Assembly: GCA_026002025.1 (NCBI GenBank)
Contig: BOAU01000051.1
Coordinates: 1-15,044 of the forward strand
Source of the DNA: Spirochaetia bacterium
GTDB lineage: Bacteria > Spirochaetota > Spirochaetia > Treponematales > Breznakiellaceae
DNA length: 15,044 bases
Reading direction: 5' to 3'
Below, piece by piece: positions 1 to 6,337 of this stretch (the stretch's first letter is position 1; each line of letters begins with the position of its first letter). A program made the position numbers and the translations under genes. The notes below the pieces were generated by a model that saw nothing but the letters and a program-made list of their open reading frames with translations, was not told the DNA's origin and did not search any database.

Positions 1-1
1 A

Positions 2-442
2 GAACCGGTTCCCGACAACGCAGTGGAAGCCATTGCGGAAAACATGATCGAAACAGACGAGGTCCCAAAGGATCAGGTGGTGGTCGCGCCGGGAACCATT
101 ACGACCCCGCAAAACAATACCCCCGTTGCAGAAGTCTACCTTCCCCAAAGCAAAATTTCAGTTCTTCCGCAATTTGATGAAATGAAAATACGTCAGAACA
201 TGATCTATCCCCGCATTGCCCGGGATTCCGGCATTGAGGGAACCGTCTACCTGGAACTTTTTATTGATCGCTCAGGGGTGGTACAGCAGATCCGGATTTT
301 AAAAGAGGACCCGCCGGGCCGGGGCTTCGGCGATGCCGCGATCAGGGCCTTTGAGGGAATCACCGCCAAGTCTCCGGCACAGGCGAACGGAGAAAATGTT
401 TCCGTGCGCTACCGGTATCCGGTGAGCTTCAGGCTGAGGTAG
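2..442 (+). CDS. TonB-like energy transducer, C-terminal part (5' end outside window)
   Basis: The reading frame is open from base 2 to the TAG at 440-442. The first possible start inside the window is a GTG at 23, but the frame continues upstream (EPVPDNA before it), so this is the 3' part of a longer gene. The last ~85 residues match the TonB C-terminal fold: a YPRIARDSGIEGTV segment, the strand LELFIDRSGVV, then RGFGDAAIRAF and a closing RYRYPVSFRLR. A low-complexity linker rich in Pro, Val, Thr and Asn precedes it, as expected of the periplasm-spanning part of TonB. TonB proteins pass proton-motive energy from ExbB/ExbD to outer-membrane receptors. The membrane anchor should lie left of the window. 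No ExbB/ExbD or TonB-dependent receptor gene is visible here. The domain call is firm, the partner unknown. Confidence 0.85.
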   Translation, partial: EPVPDNAVEAIAENMIETDEVPKDQVVVAPGTITTPQNNTPVAEVYLPQSKISVLPQFDEMKIRQNMIYPRIARDSGIEGTVYLELFIDRSGVVQQIRILKEDPPGRGFGDAAIRAFEGITAKSPAQANGENVSVRYRYPVSFRLR

Positions 443-484
443 TAATTATTTCTTCACGGTTTCAATCCACACTGATTAAGTATA

Positions 485-610
485 GAATTCTTTAGGATTT
501 AAACCACGAACCTCCCCCGCGTTAGCGGGTTCTTCAAACCGCACGAAAAAGCACGAAATTGCATAAAAATGTTCGTGTCTTTAGTGTGGTTCGTGGTTAA
601 ATTCTTAAGT
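485..610. repeat. Palindromic intergenic repeat, diverged copy (TTCGTGGTT family)
   Basis: The ends are inverted: the left arm reads about GGATTTAAACCACGAACC and the right arm, read on the other strand, AGAATTTAACCACGAACC. Inside are further CACGAA units (542, 552) and an opposed TTCGTG (572). A small hairpin CCCGC-GTTA-GCGGG occupies 516-529. No open frame of note is present. The layout resembles the repeat at 4908-5023, with CACGAA replacing CACGGAC, so the two are probably members of one family. It lies between the end of the TonB-like gene and the end of the convergent ATPase gene, where it could act as a terminator or be a passive non-autonomous element. The rest of the 443-689 gap holds only a short AGCCGCGGCT palindrome at 666-675. 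Confidence 0.65.
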
Positions 611-689
611 TTGTCCGTTTTTTTGGGATTAGATAGTTAAGAAATTATTTCGGCCCGTATAGCGGAGCCGCGGCTTTACTTTTGAAGCC

Positions 690-2282
690 TTAACAGGCTA
701 CTACCGTTACATCATCTCCGGTAATCCATCTGAGCCGTTCGCTCCAGGCGGGCTTTTCGGTACGGCGGTCGAATATGACAAGATAACACCGAACCGGTTC
801 TTTCCCTTTTGCGCGGGCGGCCACCGGCTGCTCTGAAAACCGTTCCCGGTAGCCCAGGGTCTGCGTTATGCCCTCCTCCATCAATGTTTCAAAACTTTTT
901 CCCTGACGCAGCAGTTTTATCTCTATGATATTCCACTGCCCATGGTACTCAACGGCCAAATCCATACGCCCCCGTCCGGCAGCGTATTCCCGCTCTATCC
1001 GGCCTGAAACATTGGTAACCCGCTGTAAGAAAGCCATAAGCAAAAGATGGGGGAACGCTTCGGAATAGTCCAGTTTCTGTTCCCACACTTCCGAATTGTT
1101 CTGCCAGAAGGATTGAAAGGCCTTAAGCAGAGCGTCCATGTCCAGCGTCCCGTCAGACTTCTCCCACTTCCATTCCGGTGCGGGTATCGCCAACTGTGCG
1201 CCGTAGGTGATTTCCCGGGCAATGACTTCCCGGTAGATGGGATTTGCCACCTGGGGGGTTCCCTGTTCTATGCTCACCAGCCCCAGATCCAGACACAGGC
1301 GGAATGGCTCTCCCTGGGCCAAAAGAGGGTCAGGTTCCCCGGTAAGGAGGGATTCCATGACGCTGCGGATTTTGGGATCTTCCAGCCGGTAGGCCAGGGC
1401 GTCCAGGTGGGTCTCCCGGGCCTGTATCATCTGTTCCCGGGCTTCCTCAACATGTTCGACCGTAACCGTTTCAGTACTGTCTTCATCCAGGATCCGCATG
1501 GTTGCCCGTTTAAAAAGGGAATTGACAATCCAGGGCTGGCCTTTGGATTGTTCATACACATAGTCCAGGGCTTCCTGGGTTATCTCCTGGCCGGTTTCGG
1601 CAGTCCTTTGGGCAAAGAGCCGGGATATAGCTTCCTTTGGAAAATTGGAAATTCTTGCAGAATCCTCTTTAACATTGAAAGGGGAACCAGGAGTTACCGG
1701 AATTCCACCTTTGGCAGCGGTGATGTAATCTTTGAGATCCCGCATCCCGACCAAGGCTATGGAAACGGGGAAAGTCCCCACTCCGCGTCCGGCAAAGCCT
1801 CCCCGGAGCTGGCGCAGAAAACTGATAAGGGTTTCATCCACCAGTACATCTACTTCATCAAAAAGGACAACCAGCGGTTTGGGGGCCGTAAGCTTTGCCC
1901 AATTGCCCAATATGCTTCCCAACATCAAGAGGGGGGACATTTCGCCGAGTTCCGGTACAGGAATACCAAACTGCGACGCAGATTCCCTAAGCGCCGCACA
2001 GATCGCCGGCATTGCCCGTTCCGGTTCGGTTACGCCCTGGCAGCTTTCCACACTCACATAACAGGCTATCGCTTCTTCGCCGGAGTTGATCTCCCTCATC
2101 CAGCTTTGGAGAAAAGTAGTTTTCCCGGTCTGCCGGGGGGCGTGAAGCACCCAGTAGAGCTTATCGCCGATGTAACGGTGAAGCTGTGCGCCCACAAGCC
2201 GTTCCTCCGGGGGCAGCATATAATGATCTTCCGGGTTACAGGGGCCGGTAGTATTGAAAAAATGTCTTGTCCGTTGTGCCAT
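690..2282 (-). CDS. AAA-type ATPase with C-terminal PD-(D/E)XK nuclease-like domain
   Basis: The 530-residue protein begins with a short FNTTGPCNPEDHYMLPPEERLV segment typical of the AAA-like ATPase family often annotated as AAA_35/ATP-binding protein. Walker A is APRQTGKTT (residues 48-56) and Walker B is LVVLFDEVD (137-145). An ORC/STAND-like helical region follows, with a winged-helix-like stretch around 300-365. The C-terminal ~110 residues look like a PD-(D/E)XK fold: GRMD with D441, then E454-I-K456, with the QTLGYRERF helix after it. Such ATPase-nuclease fusions are numerous in anaerobes and often sit alone, as here. Their substrate is not settled; DNA repair, defence and transposon-like roles have been suggested. 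No signal peptide or membrane segment is seen. A TTGACA lies at 2360-2355 on the minus strand, but without a good -10 box. The 97-bp upstream gap separates it from the importer genes. Confidence 0.82.
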   Translation of the reverse strand: MAQRTRHFFNTTGPCNPEDHYMLPPEERLVGAQLHRYIGDKLYWVLHAPRQTGKTTFLQSWMREINSGEEAIACYVSVESCQGVTEPERAMPAICAALRESASQFGIPVPELGEMSPLLMLGSILGNWAKLTAPKPLVVLFDEVDVLVDETLISFLRQLRGGFAGRGVGTFPVSIALVGMRDLKDYITAAKGGIPVTPGSPFNVKEDSARISNFPKEAISRLFAQRTAETGQEITQEALDYVYEQSKGQPWIVNSLFKRATMRILDEDSTETVTVEHVEEAREQMIQARETHLDALAYRLEDPKIRSVMESLLTGEPDPLLAQGEPFRLCLDLGLVSIEQGTPQVANPIYREVIAREITYGAQLAIPAPEWKWEKSDGTLDMDALLKAFQSFWQNNSEVWEQKLDYSEAFPHLLLMAFLQRVTNVSGRIEREYAAGRGRMDLAVEYHGQWNIIEIKLLRQGKSFETLMEEGITQTLGYRERFSEQPVAARAKGKEPVRCYLVIFDRRTEKPAWSERLRWITGDDVTVVAC

Positions 2283-2379
2283 TCTGTCTCAAGTATAGGC
2301 TGAAAAAGGTAATATGAAAAGTATTTATTGAAATGTGGAAAAGAAAATAAAGGATGTCAATCGGGTTCCGGATGAGTTA

Positions 2380-3138
2380 TTAAGGACACATTACCTGTGA
2401 CCGCATAATATTCAGCAGCCTTTCCTCGATCTCCGCCGAAGCCGTTGATCCGTAGCGCCGTTCATTCTGAGGCAGTGTTACTTTCTCATCAAAAATGATG
2501 CCGGATGGCGGATTTCCCAAAACGATGATCCGGTTTCCCACATACACCGCCTCCCGTGGATCATGGGTCACAATTATAGCGCGGCGGGGAAATTCATGCA
2601 GCAGCCTATTGGTTAAATCCATAAGCTGTATCCGCAAAGGGATGTCCAGTGACTGAAAGGGTTCGTCCATCAGGATTATCTGGCCGGGGTATGCAAAGGC
2701 CCGGGCGATACCGGCGCGCTGCCGCTGGCCGCCTGAAAGCTCGGAAGGCAGGGCGGCGATTTTATCCCCAAGGGAAACCAGATCGAGAAAATGCCGGGCG
2801 CGGTTTTCAGCCTCGGTTTTCCCCATAAGGCCGGCAATGGGGAGCATCACATTTTGCAGTACGGTCTTCCAGGGGAGAAGCCGGGGCTCCTGAAAGACAA
2901 AAGATATATTTCCGCCATCCGCAGTATTACTACCATCAAGCGGTTTGAGCAGCCCTGCGATGAGCCGCAACAGGGTAGTTTTACCGCAGCCTGAAGGCCC
3001 CAGTATTACGGTGGGACTGTCATCCCACTTAGGACTGTCGTCCCCCAATTCCAGGTTTAAATTTTTAAAGAGGGGTTTTTCGCCAAAGCCGAAGGAAAGA
3101 TTTTTTATCGATATCGAAGAAAGTGTGACAGGATCCAT
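2380..3138 (-). CDS. ABC importer ATP-binding protein, nitrate/sulfonate/taurine class
   Basis: At 252 residues it has all ABC ATPase motifs: Walker A GPSGCGKTT (47-55), Q-loop Q83 in VFQEPRLLPW, signature LSGGQ (134-138), Walker B IILMDEP (154-160, catalytic E159) and switch H202 in VTHDPREA. The QEPRLLPW segment is characteristic of SsuB/TauB/NrtD-type ATPases. It would energise uptake through the permease encoded just upstream. Its ATG shares one base with the permease stop (TAATG, 3136-3140), so the two are likely translationally coupled. Between the first strand and Walker A lies an acidic DDSPKW-DDSPTV insert from an 18-bp tandem duplication, see 3014-3049. The transported substrate cannot be read from this subunit. 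Confidence 0.93.
   Translation of the reverse strand: MDPVTLSSISIKNLSFGFGEKPLFKNLNLELGDDSPKWDDSPTVILGPSGCGKTTLLRLIAGLLKPLDGSNTADGGNISFVFQEPRLLPWKTVLQNVMLPIAGLMGKTEAENRARHFLDLVSLGDKIAALPSELSGGQRQRAGIARAFAYPGQIILMDEPFQSLDIPLRIQLMDLTNRLLHEFPRRAIIVTHDPREAVYVGNRIIVLGNPPSGIIFDEKVTLPQNERRYGSTASAEIEERLLNIMRSQVMCP
3014..3049. repeat. Imperfect in-frame 18-bp tandem duplication inside the ABC ATPase gene
   Basis: Two 18-bp units follow each other: 3014-3031 and 3032-3049. They share GGACTGTC-A/G-TCCC at their starts. The first copy also sits in an 18-bp dyad, GTGGGACTGTCATCCCAC (3011-3028). On the minus strand they encode DDSPKW and DDSPTV just before the Walker A strand of the ABC ATPase. Being a multiple of three, the duplication keeps the gene open. 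Confidence 0.7.
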
Positions 3139-4016
3139 TACTGTTTCTGCCGCCTGTTAAAGAATTTGATGGCCAGGCTCAGAAGCAGCTGGCTTAAGGC
3201 GGCGGCTAAAATAGTTCCGGCGGTCCAGGCAAACAGTTCCGCCGTTTCAAGCTGAACGCGGGCGCGCTGCATGCCGGTCCCCAGGGCCAGGATGGGCTGG
3301 ACCAGAACTTCCGCGGCGACCACCACTTTCCAGCAAAGGGAAAGGGAACTCCGGAGGCCCCCGATAATAAAGGGGGCAATGGCGGGAAGGTACAGGGAAA
3401 CGAGCCGTTCACGGCGGGATAGATTATAGACGGTAAAAAGTTCGGCCAGTTTGGGGTCCACCGATTTGATACCCGCCATGGTATTTGCGGCCATCACCGG
3501 AAAGACCATGAGGAAGGCGGTAAAGAGCGGGGTCCGGTCCGTCCCAAGGATGAGAAATGCGATGAGGATCACCGCCATCACCGGGGTGGCGGAAACTACC
3601 GTAAAGAGGGGCTGGAAAAAACCTGCCGCCCGCCTATCAAGCCCGCCGGCTATGCCCACCGCAATCCCCAAAGGGACCGAAAGGGCAACGCCCCCCATCA
3701 CCCGGAGCCCACTCTGCACAAGGGATAACAAAAATCGTTCATTTTGAAAAAGGACGAAGAGCCGCCGTAACACCGGCAGGGGGCCGGGGAAGATCAAAGG
3801 ACTCCCGAAAACCAAGGAACCTAGCTCCCAGAGTAAAAGGAGGGCGGCGATACCGAGTAAAAACCAGGGCAGGGGAAATCCCGCCCCCTTCTTTTCATTT
3901 AAGATAAAAATTATCCTTGGGGAGCGAGCCGCCGATGGAAACGGGATCAAATTCCAGGAAAGCCCGGAAAAGGGATTCCAGCGCGGGCCGGGCCTGGTCC
4001 GCAGGAATATAAACAT
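3138..4016 (-). CDS. ABC importer permease, SsuC/TauC-like (start uncertain)
   Basis: Membrane segments include PWFLLGIAALLLLWELGSLVF, a VMGGVALSVPLGIAVGIAGG stretch, VSATPVMAVILIAFLILG and a last one near the C-terminus. The cytoplasmic EAA-type loop, which docks to the ATPase, runs from GIKSVDPKLAELF to LYLPAIAPFIIGGLR (~182-222). Family resemblance begins only near residue 45. The only in-frame ATG is at 4016, 122 bp inside the binding-protein gene. It has GGAG five bases upstream, so internal initiation is possible. An in-frame TTG is at 3950. An out-of-frame ATG directly follows the binding-protein stop (3894-3892). One extra G in the G5 run just downstream would fuse it to this frame as MKRRGAGFPLP. 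The product is a membrane permease; exact N-terminus and intactness are unsure. Confidence 0.85.
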   Translation of the reverse strand: MFIFLRTRPGPRWNPFSGLSWNLIPFPSAARSPRIIFILNEKKGAGFPLPWFLLGIAALLLLWELGSLVFGSPLIFPGPLPVLRRLFVLFQNERFLLSLVQSGLRVMGGVALSVPLGIAVGIAGGLDRRAAGFFQPLFTVVSATPVMAVILIAFLILGTDRTPLFTAFLMVFPVMAANTMAGIKSVDPKLAELFTVYNLSRRERLVSLYLPAIAPFIIGGLRSSLSLCWKVVVAAEVLVQPILALGTGMQRARVQLETAELFAWTAGTILAAALSQLLLSLAIKFFNRRQKQ

Positions 4017-4854
4017 AGTTGCTCCGGGGTATGGCGGCGCTTATCACCTGCGCCCTGAGCCCCAGGTATTTTTCCACCAAGGGCCCCGCCGCCGCCGGAT
4101 TGGCGATCACCCATTCCACGGAAGCCTTAACCGCGTCCAGAATGGCCCGCAAAGCTGCGGGCTGGGACCTGGCAAATTCGGCGTCCACCACCAGCACCGT
4201 CATGGGGTAGTTCTCCCCTCCCCCGGCCCTAATCCACTCATCCTGAATATTGGACACCACTTTAATGTTTGCATTGCCCGACCGGGCCATGGTGGCGAAG
4301 GGTTCAGGCAGCAGCGCATAGGAGACCCGGCCCGTTATGAGGAGCTGTACAATGGATGGGGGCAGGTTGGAATAGTTCAGCGTCACGTCCGTATCGGGTT
4401 TAAGGCCATGCCGGCTGAGGATGCGGCGGAACACATAGTCCGGGGTGGCGCCCTGGCCGGCCACTTCCACGGTCTTGCCCTTGAGGTCTTCAATGCGCTG
4501 AACCGCCGGATCAGAGGAAAGGAGGCTCAGCATCCCCGTACCCAGCACCGCCGCCGCCTGTATGTTCTTCCCGCCGGAGGCGATCTTTGCCGCCGCGTTT
4601 GGGGGCAGAATCCCCACCTTGGCCTGTCCCGATGTAAAAAGGGCGGCCATCAAACTTGCGTCCGCCAGAACTTCGGTCTTTATATCGAATCCGCTTGCTT
4701 TTGGGGGATTATCAAAAAGCCGGACCATGCCGACCCCGGAAGGCCCGTTAAGGGTATATACGGTCAGGCCGACAGGCGACTGGGCGGCCAGGAATCCCGT
4801 CAGCGCCCATCCGAAGATGCACAACAAAGTTAGTTTCTTCATATAATTTTTCAT
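3895..4854 (-). CDS. ABC importer substrate-binding protein, NMT1/SsuA-like
   Basis: The 319-residue protein has an export signal (MKKLTLLCIFGWALTGFLAA, cleavage probably around A24-Q25) and a two-lobed type-2 periplasmic binding fold. Recognisable parts are GPSGVGMVRLF near the N-terminus, IEDLKGKTVEVAGQGATPDYVFRR (the usual DLKGKTV turn), a LPPSIVQLLITGRVSYALLPEPFATM hinge region, and a C-terminal GGSLPKDNFYLK. This class binds small organic ions or thiamine precursors, sulfonates, nitrate or bicarbonate. There is no lipobox, so it should be soluble in the periplasm. It is the first gene of a binding protein-permease-ATPase operon. Two starts are possible, Met1 (4854) and Met5 (4842), neither with a good Shine-Dalgarno sequence. 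The substrate is not known; no biosynthetic neighbour suggests one. Confidence 0.88.
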   Translation of the reverse strand: MKNYMKKLTLLCIFGWALTGFLAAQSPVGLTVYTLNGPSGVGMVRLFDNPPKASGFDIKTEVLADASLMAALFTSGQAKVGILPPNAAAKIASGGKNIQAAAVLGTGMLSLLSSDPAVQRIEDLKGKTVEVAGQGATPDYVFRRILSRHGLKPDTDVTLNYSNLPPSIVQLLITGRVSYALLPEPFATMARSGNANIKVVSNIQDEWIRAGGGENYPMTVLVVDAEFARSQPAALRAILDAVKASVEWVIANPAAAGPLVEKYLGLRAQVISAAIPRSNYVYIPADQARPALESLFRAFLEFDPVSIGGSLPKDNFYLK

Positions 4855-4860
4855 GGGATT

Positions 4861-4889
4861 CTTATACCTTATTTTTTTAATAAAGTAAA
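4861..4889 (-). promoter_or_regulatory. Candidate promoter of the ABC importer operon, near-leaderless
   Basis: On the minus strand TTTACT (4889-4884) and TATAAG (4866-4861) are separated by 17 bp. The -10 box matches the consensus in five of six bases, the -35 in four. It ends only six bases before the ATG at 4854. A transcript from it would start at about that ATG, giving a leaderless message or favouring Met5 at 4842. Confidence 0.4.
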
Positions 4890-4907
4890 GGGGCGGGAAA
4901 GAGAAGC

Positions 4908-5023
4908 AGGAATTCCAAATTCGAAAAAACCACGGACCACACAGACAACACGGACAAAAGAAAAGATAGGAAAGTACGAGTCCGTGAGGGTCCGTGTGGT
5001 CCGTGGTTAAATTTGGAATTCCT
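4908..5023. repeat. Long palindromic intergenic repeat (GTCCGTG family), near-perfect ends
   Basis: The outer 14 bases, AGGAATTCCAAATT (4908-4921), recur inverted at 5010-5023. The next inner part, AACCACGGACCACAC, is also inverted in the two arms, with a six-base length difference. The centre holds further ACGGAC/GTCCGTG units (4950s, 4979-4992). The element fills most of the 225-bp gap between the divergent importer and ComF genes. It encodes no plausible protein; the 60-residue minus-strand frame across it is the usual artefact of this repeat class. It could be a MITE-like or REP-like element. No flanking target duplication is obvious. Confidence 0.8.
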
Positions 5024-5079
5024 CAAAGAAAAGAGCATCCTGATTGAACCGCCGCGCATCCTGATGCCCTATCTAGGGT

Positions 5080-5820
5080 ATGAAAACCGCGAAACTGATT
5101 TTTTTGATCCGGGAATTTTTCTTTCCGCGGGGCTGTGCGCTCTGCGGCGCCGCCCTGCAGGACGGTGAAGAAGCGTGGTACGGCCTCTGTCAGGACTGCC
5201 GTAAGAGTCTGGACAAGGGGGACAATTCCCCGGAGCATCCCATCGAACACTGCTCCATCTGCGGCAGGCCCCTTATATCGGAAAGGGACATCTGCCTTTC
5301 CTGCCGCCGGACCGGAGAAGGCGAAGGCCGCAGTTGCGAGCGCAATTGCACCAGGATCGCCGTTGTCTATCCCTACTCGGGCCAATACCGGAAACTGCTG
5401 GGGGCCTACAAATTCGGCAAAAATCCGGCATTAGGGCACTTTCTGGAAGAAAAGATACGGGATACCCTAAATCGTTTAACAAGCCAGAATGTGGTGTTAT
5501 GCCCGGTGCCGCCGAGGCCCGGCAAGATACGCAAGACCGGCTGGGATCAGGTTGAATACCTGGCGAAACTGCTGGAACGGGATCATCTGTTGGTCCGCCG
5601 CTGCCTGAAACGGCTTCCATCCCAAAGCCAGAAAACCCTGGACCGGGAACACCGCCTGACAAACCTCAAGGGCCGCTTCATTACTGTCAAAAAAATTCCC
5701 AGGGAAGTGATCCTCTTTGACGACGTGATCACCACCGGGGCCACCCTGGAGGCCTGCGCCGCCGCACTCAGGGCTGCGGGGGCGGAAAAGGTCTACGGGA
5801 TAGCGCTGTTTTACGATTAG
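5080..5820 (+). CDS. ComF-family protein: double zinc ribbon plus phosphoribosyltransferase domain
   Basis: The 246-residue product starts with four Cys pairs: C19/C22, C37/C40, C58/C61 and C72/C75, expected to hold zinc. The C-terminal half is a type I phosphoribosyltransferase-like domain, with YKFGK (110-114), CPVPPRPGKIRKTGWDQ (141-157) and the PRPP-binding loop ILFDDVITTGAT (211-222). This is the ComF/GntX layout. ComF is needed for DNA uptake in naturally competent bacteria, where it works with the ComFA helicase and PriA. In many others the role is unproven. No other competence gene is nearby. The start has no clear Shine-Dalgarno sequence, but the N-terminal length fits the family. 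The gene converges on the XRE gene with a 21-bp gap and no convincing terminator. Confidence 0.92.
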   Translation: MKTAKLIFLIREFFFPRGCALCGAALQDGEEAWYGLCQDCRKSLDKGDNSPEHPIEHCSICGRPLISERDICLSCRRTGEGEGRSCERNCTRIAVVYPYSGQYRKLLGAYKFGKNPALGHFLEEKIRDTLNRLTSQNVVLCPVPPRPGKIRKTGWDQVEYLAKLLERDHLLVRRCLKRLPSQSQKTLDREHRLTNLKGRFITVKKIPREVILFDDVITTGATLEACAAALRAAGAEKVYGIALFYD

Positions 5821-5841
5821 GGGCGGAGCCATAAATCCCCT

Positions 5842-6183
5842 CTAGGGCCTTAAGGTCTCCCTGACGCACTCACTAAGGGCGGTATTCAGACGGTTTATCA
5901 GGTCCAGGCGGAGCGGTTTGGGGAGTTGGAGCAGAAAATCATCGGCGGTGTCCAAATTGCCGTATCGGTCCCCGGATTCGTCCATGAAAAAACGGTAGGG
6001 TTCCACTTCCAGGGCCTGGGCTATCTTTTCTATTAATCTAATAGAAGGAAACCGGCTTCCCATCTCGATTTGTCCAATATAACTGACGTCGGTCCCGCAT
6101 ATCTCGGCCAGTTTCATCTGGGAAATTCCCTCAATCTTCCTGAATTTTTTTAAATTTAGGACAAAATCCTGCTTCATCCCCAT
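5842..6183 (-). CDS. Small XRE-family helix-turn-helix transcriptional regulator
   Basis: The 113-residue protein is nearly all one Cro/C1-type domain: LKKFRKIEGISQMKLAEICG (11-30), recognition helix around TDVSYIGQIEMG (31-42), then PSIRLIEKIAQALEVEP (46-62). A short helical tail (about 77-110) may mediate dimer formation. There is no sensor or enzyme domain. Two starts are possible, Met1 at 6183 and Met3 at 6177, without a strong Shine-Dalgarno sequence for either. The gene is divergent from the 773-residue lipoprotein gene. The AT-rich gap between them carries four TGCTAAT-type boxes, two of them within 25 bp of this start. Control of its own gene and of the lipoprotein gene is therefore a reasonable inference, not shown. 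Confidence 0.9.
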   Translation of the reverse strand: MGMKQDFVLNLKKFRKIEGISQMKLAEICGTDVSYIGQIEMGSRFPSIRLIEKIAQALEVEPYRFFMDESGDRYGNLDTADDFLLQLPKPLRLDLINRLNTALSECVRETLRP

Positions 6184-6190
6184 GTTTATA

Positions 6191-6256
6191 TGCTAATTGC
6201 TAATAAAGCCTGTTGACAATTGATAATTTGCTAATATACTATAGAGATTATTAGCA
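6191..6256. promoter_or_regulatory. Array of TGCTAAT boxes, probable XRE operator
   Basis: TGCTAAT occurs at 6191-6197, 6198-6204 (extended to TGCTAATA, 6198-6205) and 6229-6236 (TGCTAATA), and inverted as TATTAGCA at 6249-6256. The last two form a perfect 8-bp inverted repeat with a 12-bp spacer. It covers the -10 box and transcription start of the rightward promoter. The first pair sits just upstream of the XRE start codon. This is what an operator for a dimeric regulator that represses one or both divergent genes would look like. Confidence 0.6.
6213..6240 (+). promoter_or_regulatory. Sigma-70-type promoter of the lipoprotein gene
   Basis: A perfect TTGACA (6213-6218) is followed after 16 bp by TATACT (6235-6240), five of six to consensus. 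Transcription would begin near 6247, giving a leader of about 90 bases. That leader contains an AT-only dyad, TCATAAA-AAA-TTTATGA (6302-6318), and ends in a strong Shine-Dalgarno AAGGAGG (6325-6331) six bases before the ATG. Confidence 0.75.
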
Positions 6257-6337
6257 TATTGCAAATAATTGTAATATTGTACATTGATGACAAGAATCCG
6301 ATCATAAAAAATTTATGACGGAGCAAGGAGGATCGAT

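Noticed and set aside
485..610. CRISPR-like array from repeated CACGAA units
   Set aside because: Units are short, irregularly spaced and arranged as a palindrome, with no constant-length spacers and no cas genes.
1047..2303. Plus-strand 418-residue open frame opposite the ATPase-nuclease gene
   Set aside because: It is wholly antisense to a gene with clear Walker and nuclease motifs, has no recognisable domain and reflects codon bias of the real strand.
2332..2360. Promoter for the ATPase-nuclease gene from a minus-strand TTGACA
   Set aside because: At 16-18 bp spacing the best -10 (CACATT) matches only three of six bases.
4877..5059. Minus-strand 60-residue frame with an SVLSVWSVV-like sequence
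   Set aside because: It crosses the palindromic repeat; such frames are a known artefact of ccgtggt/accacgg repeats.
5816..5850. Possible bidirectional terminator between the ComF and XRE genes (AGGGG...CCCCT)
   Set aside because: The stem is only five base pairs and lacks a T-run on either strand.
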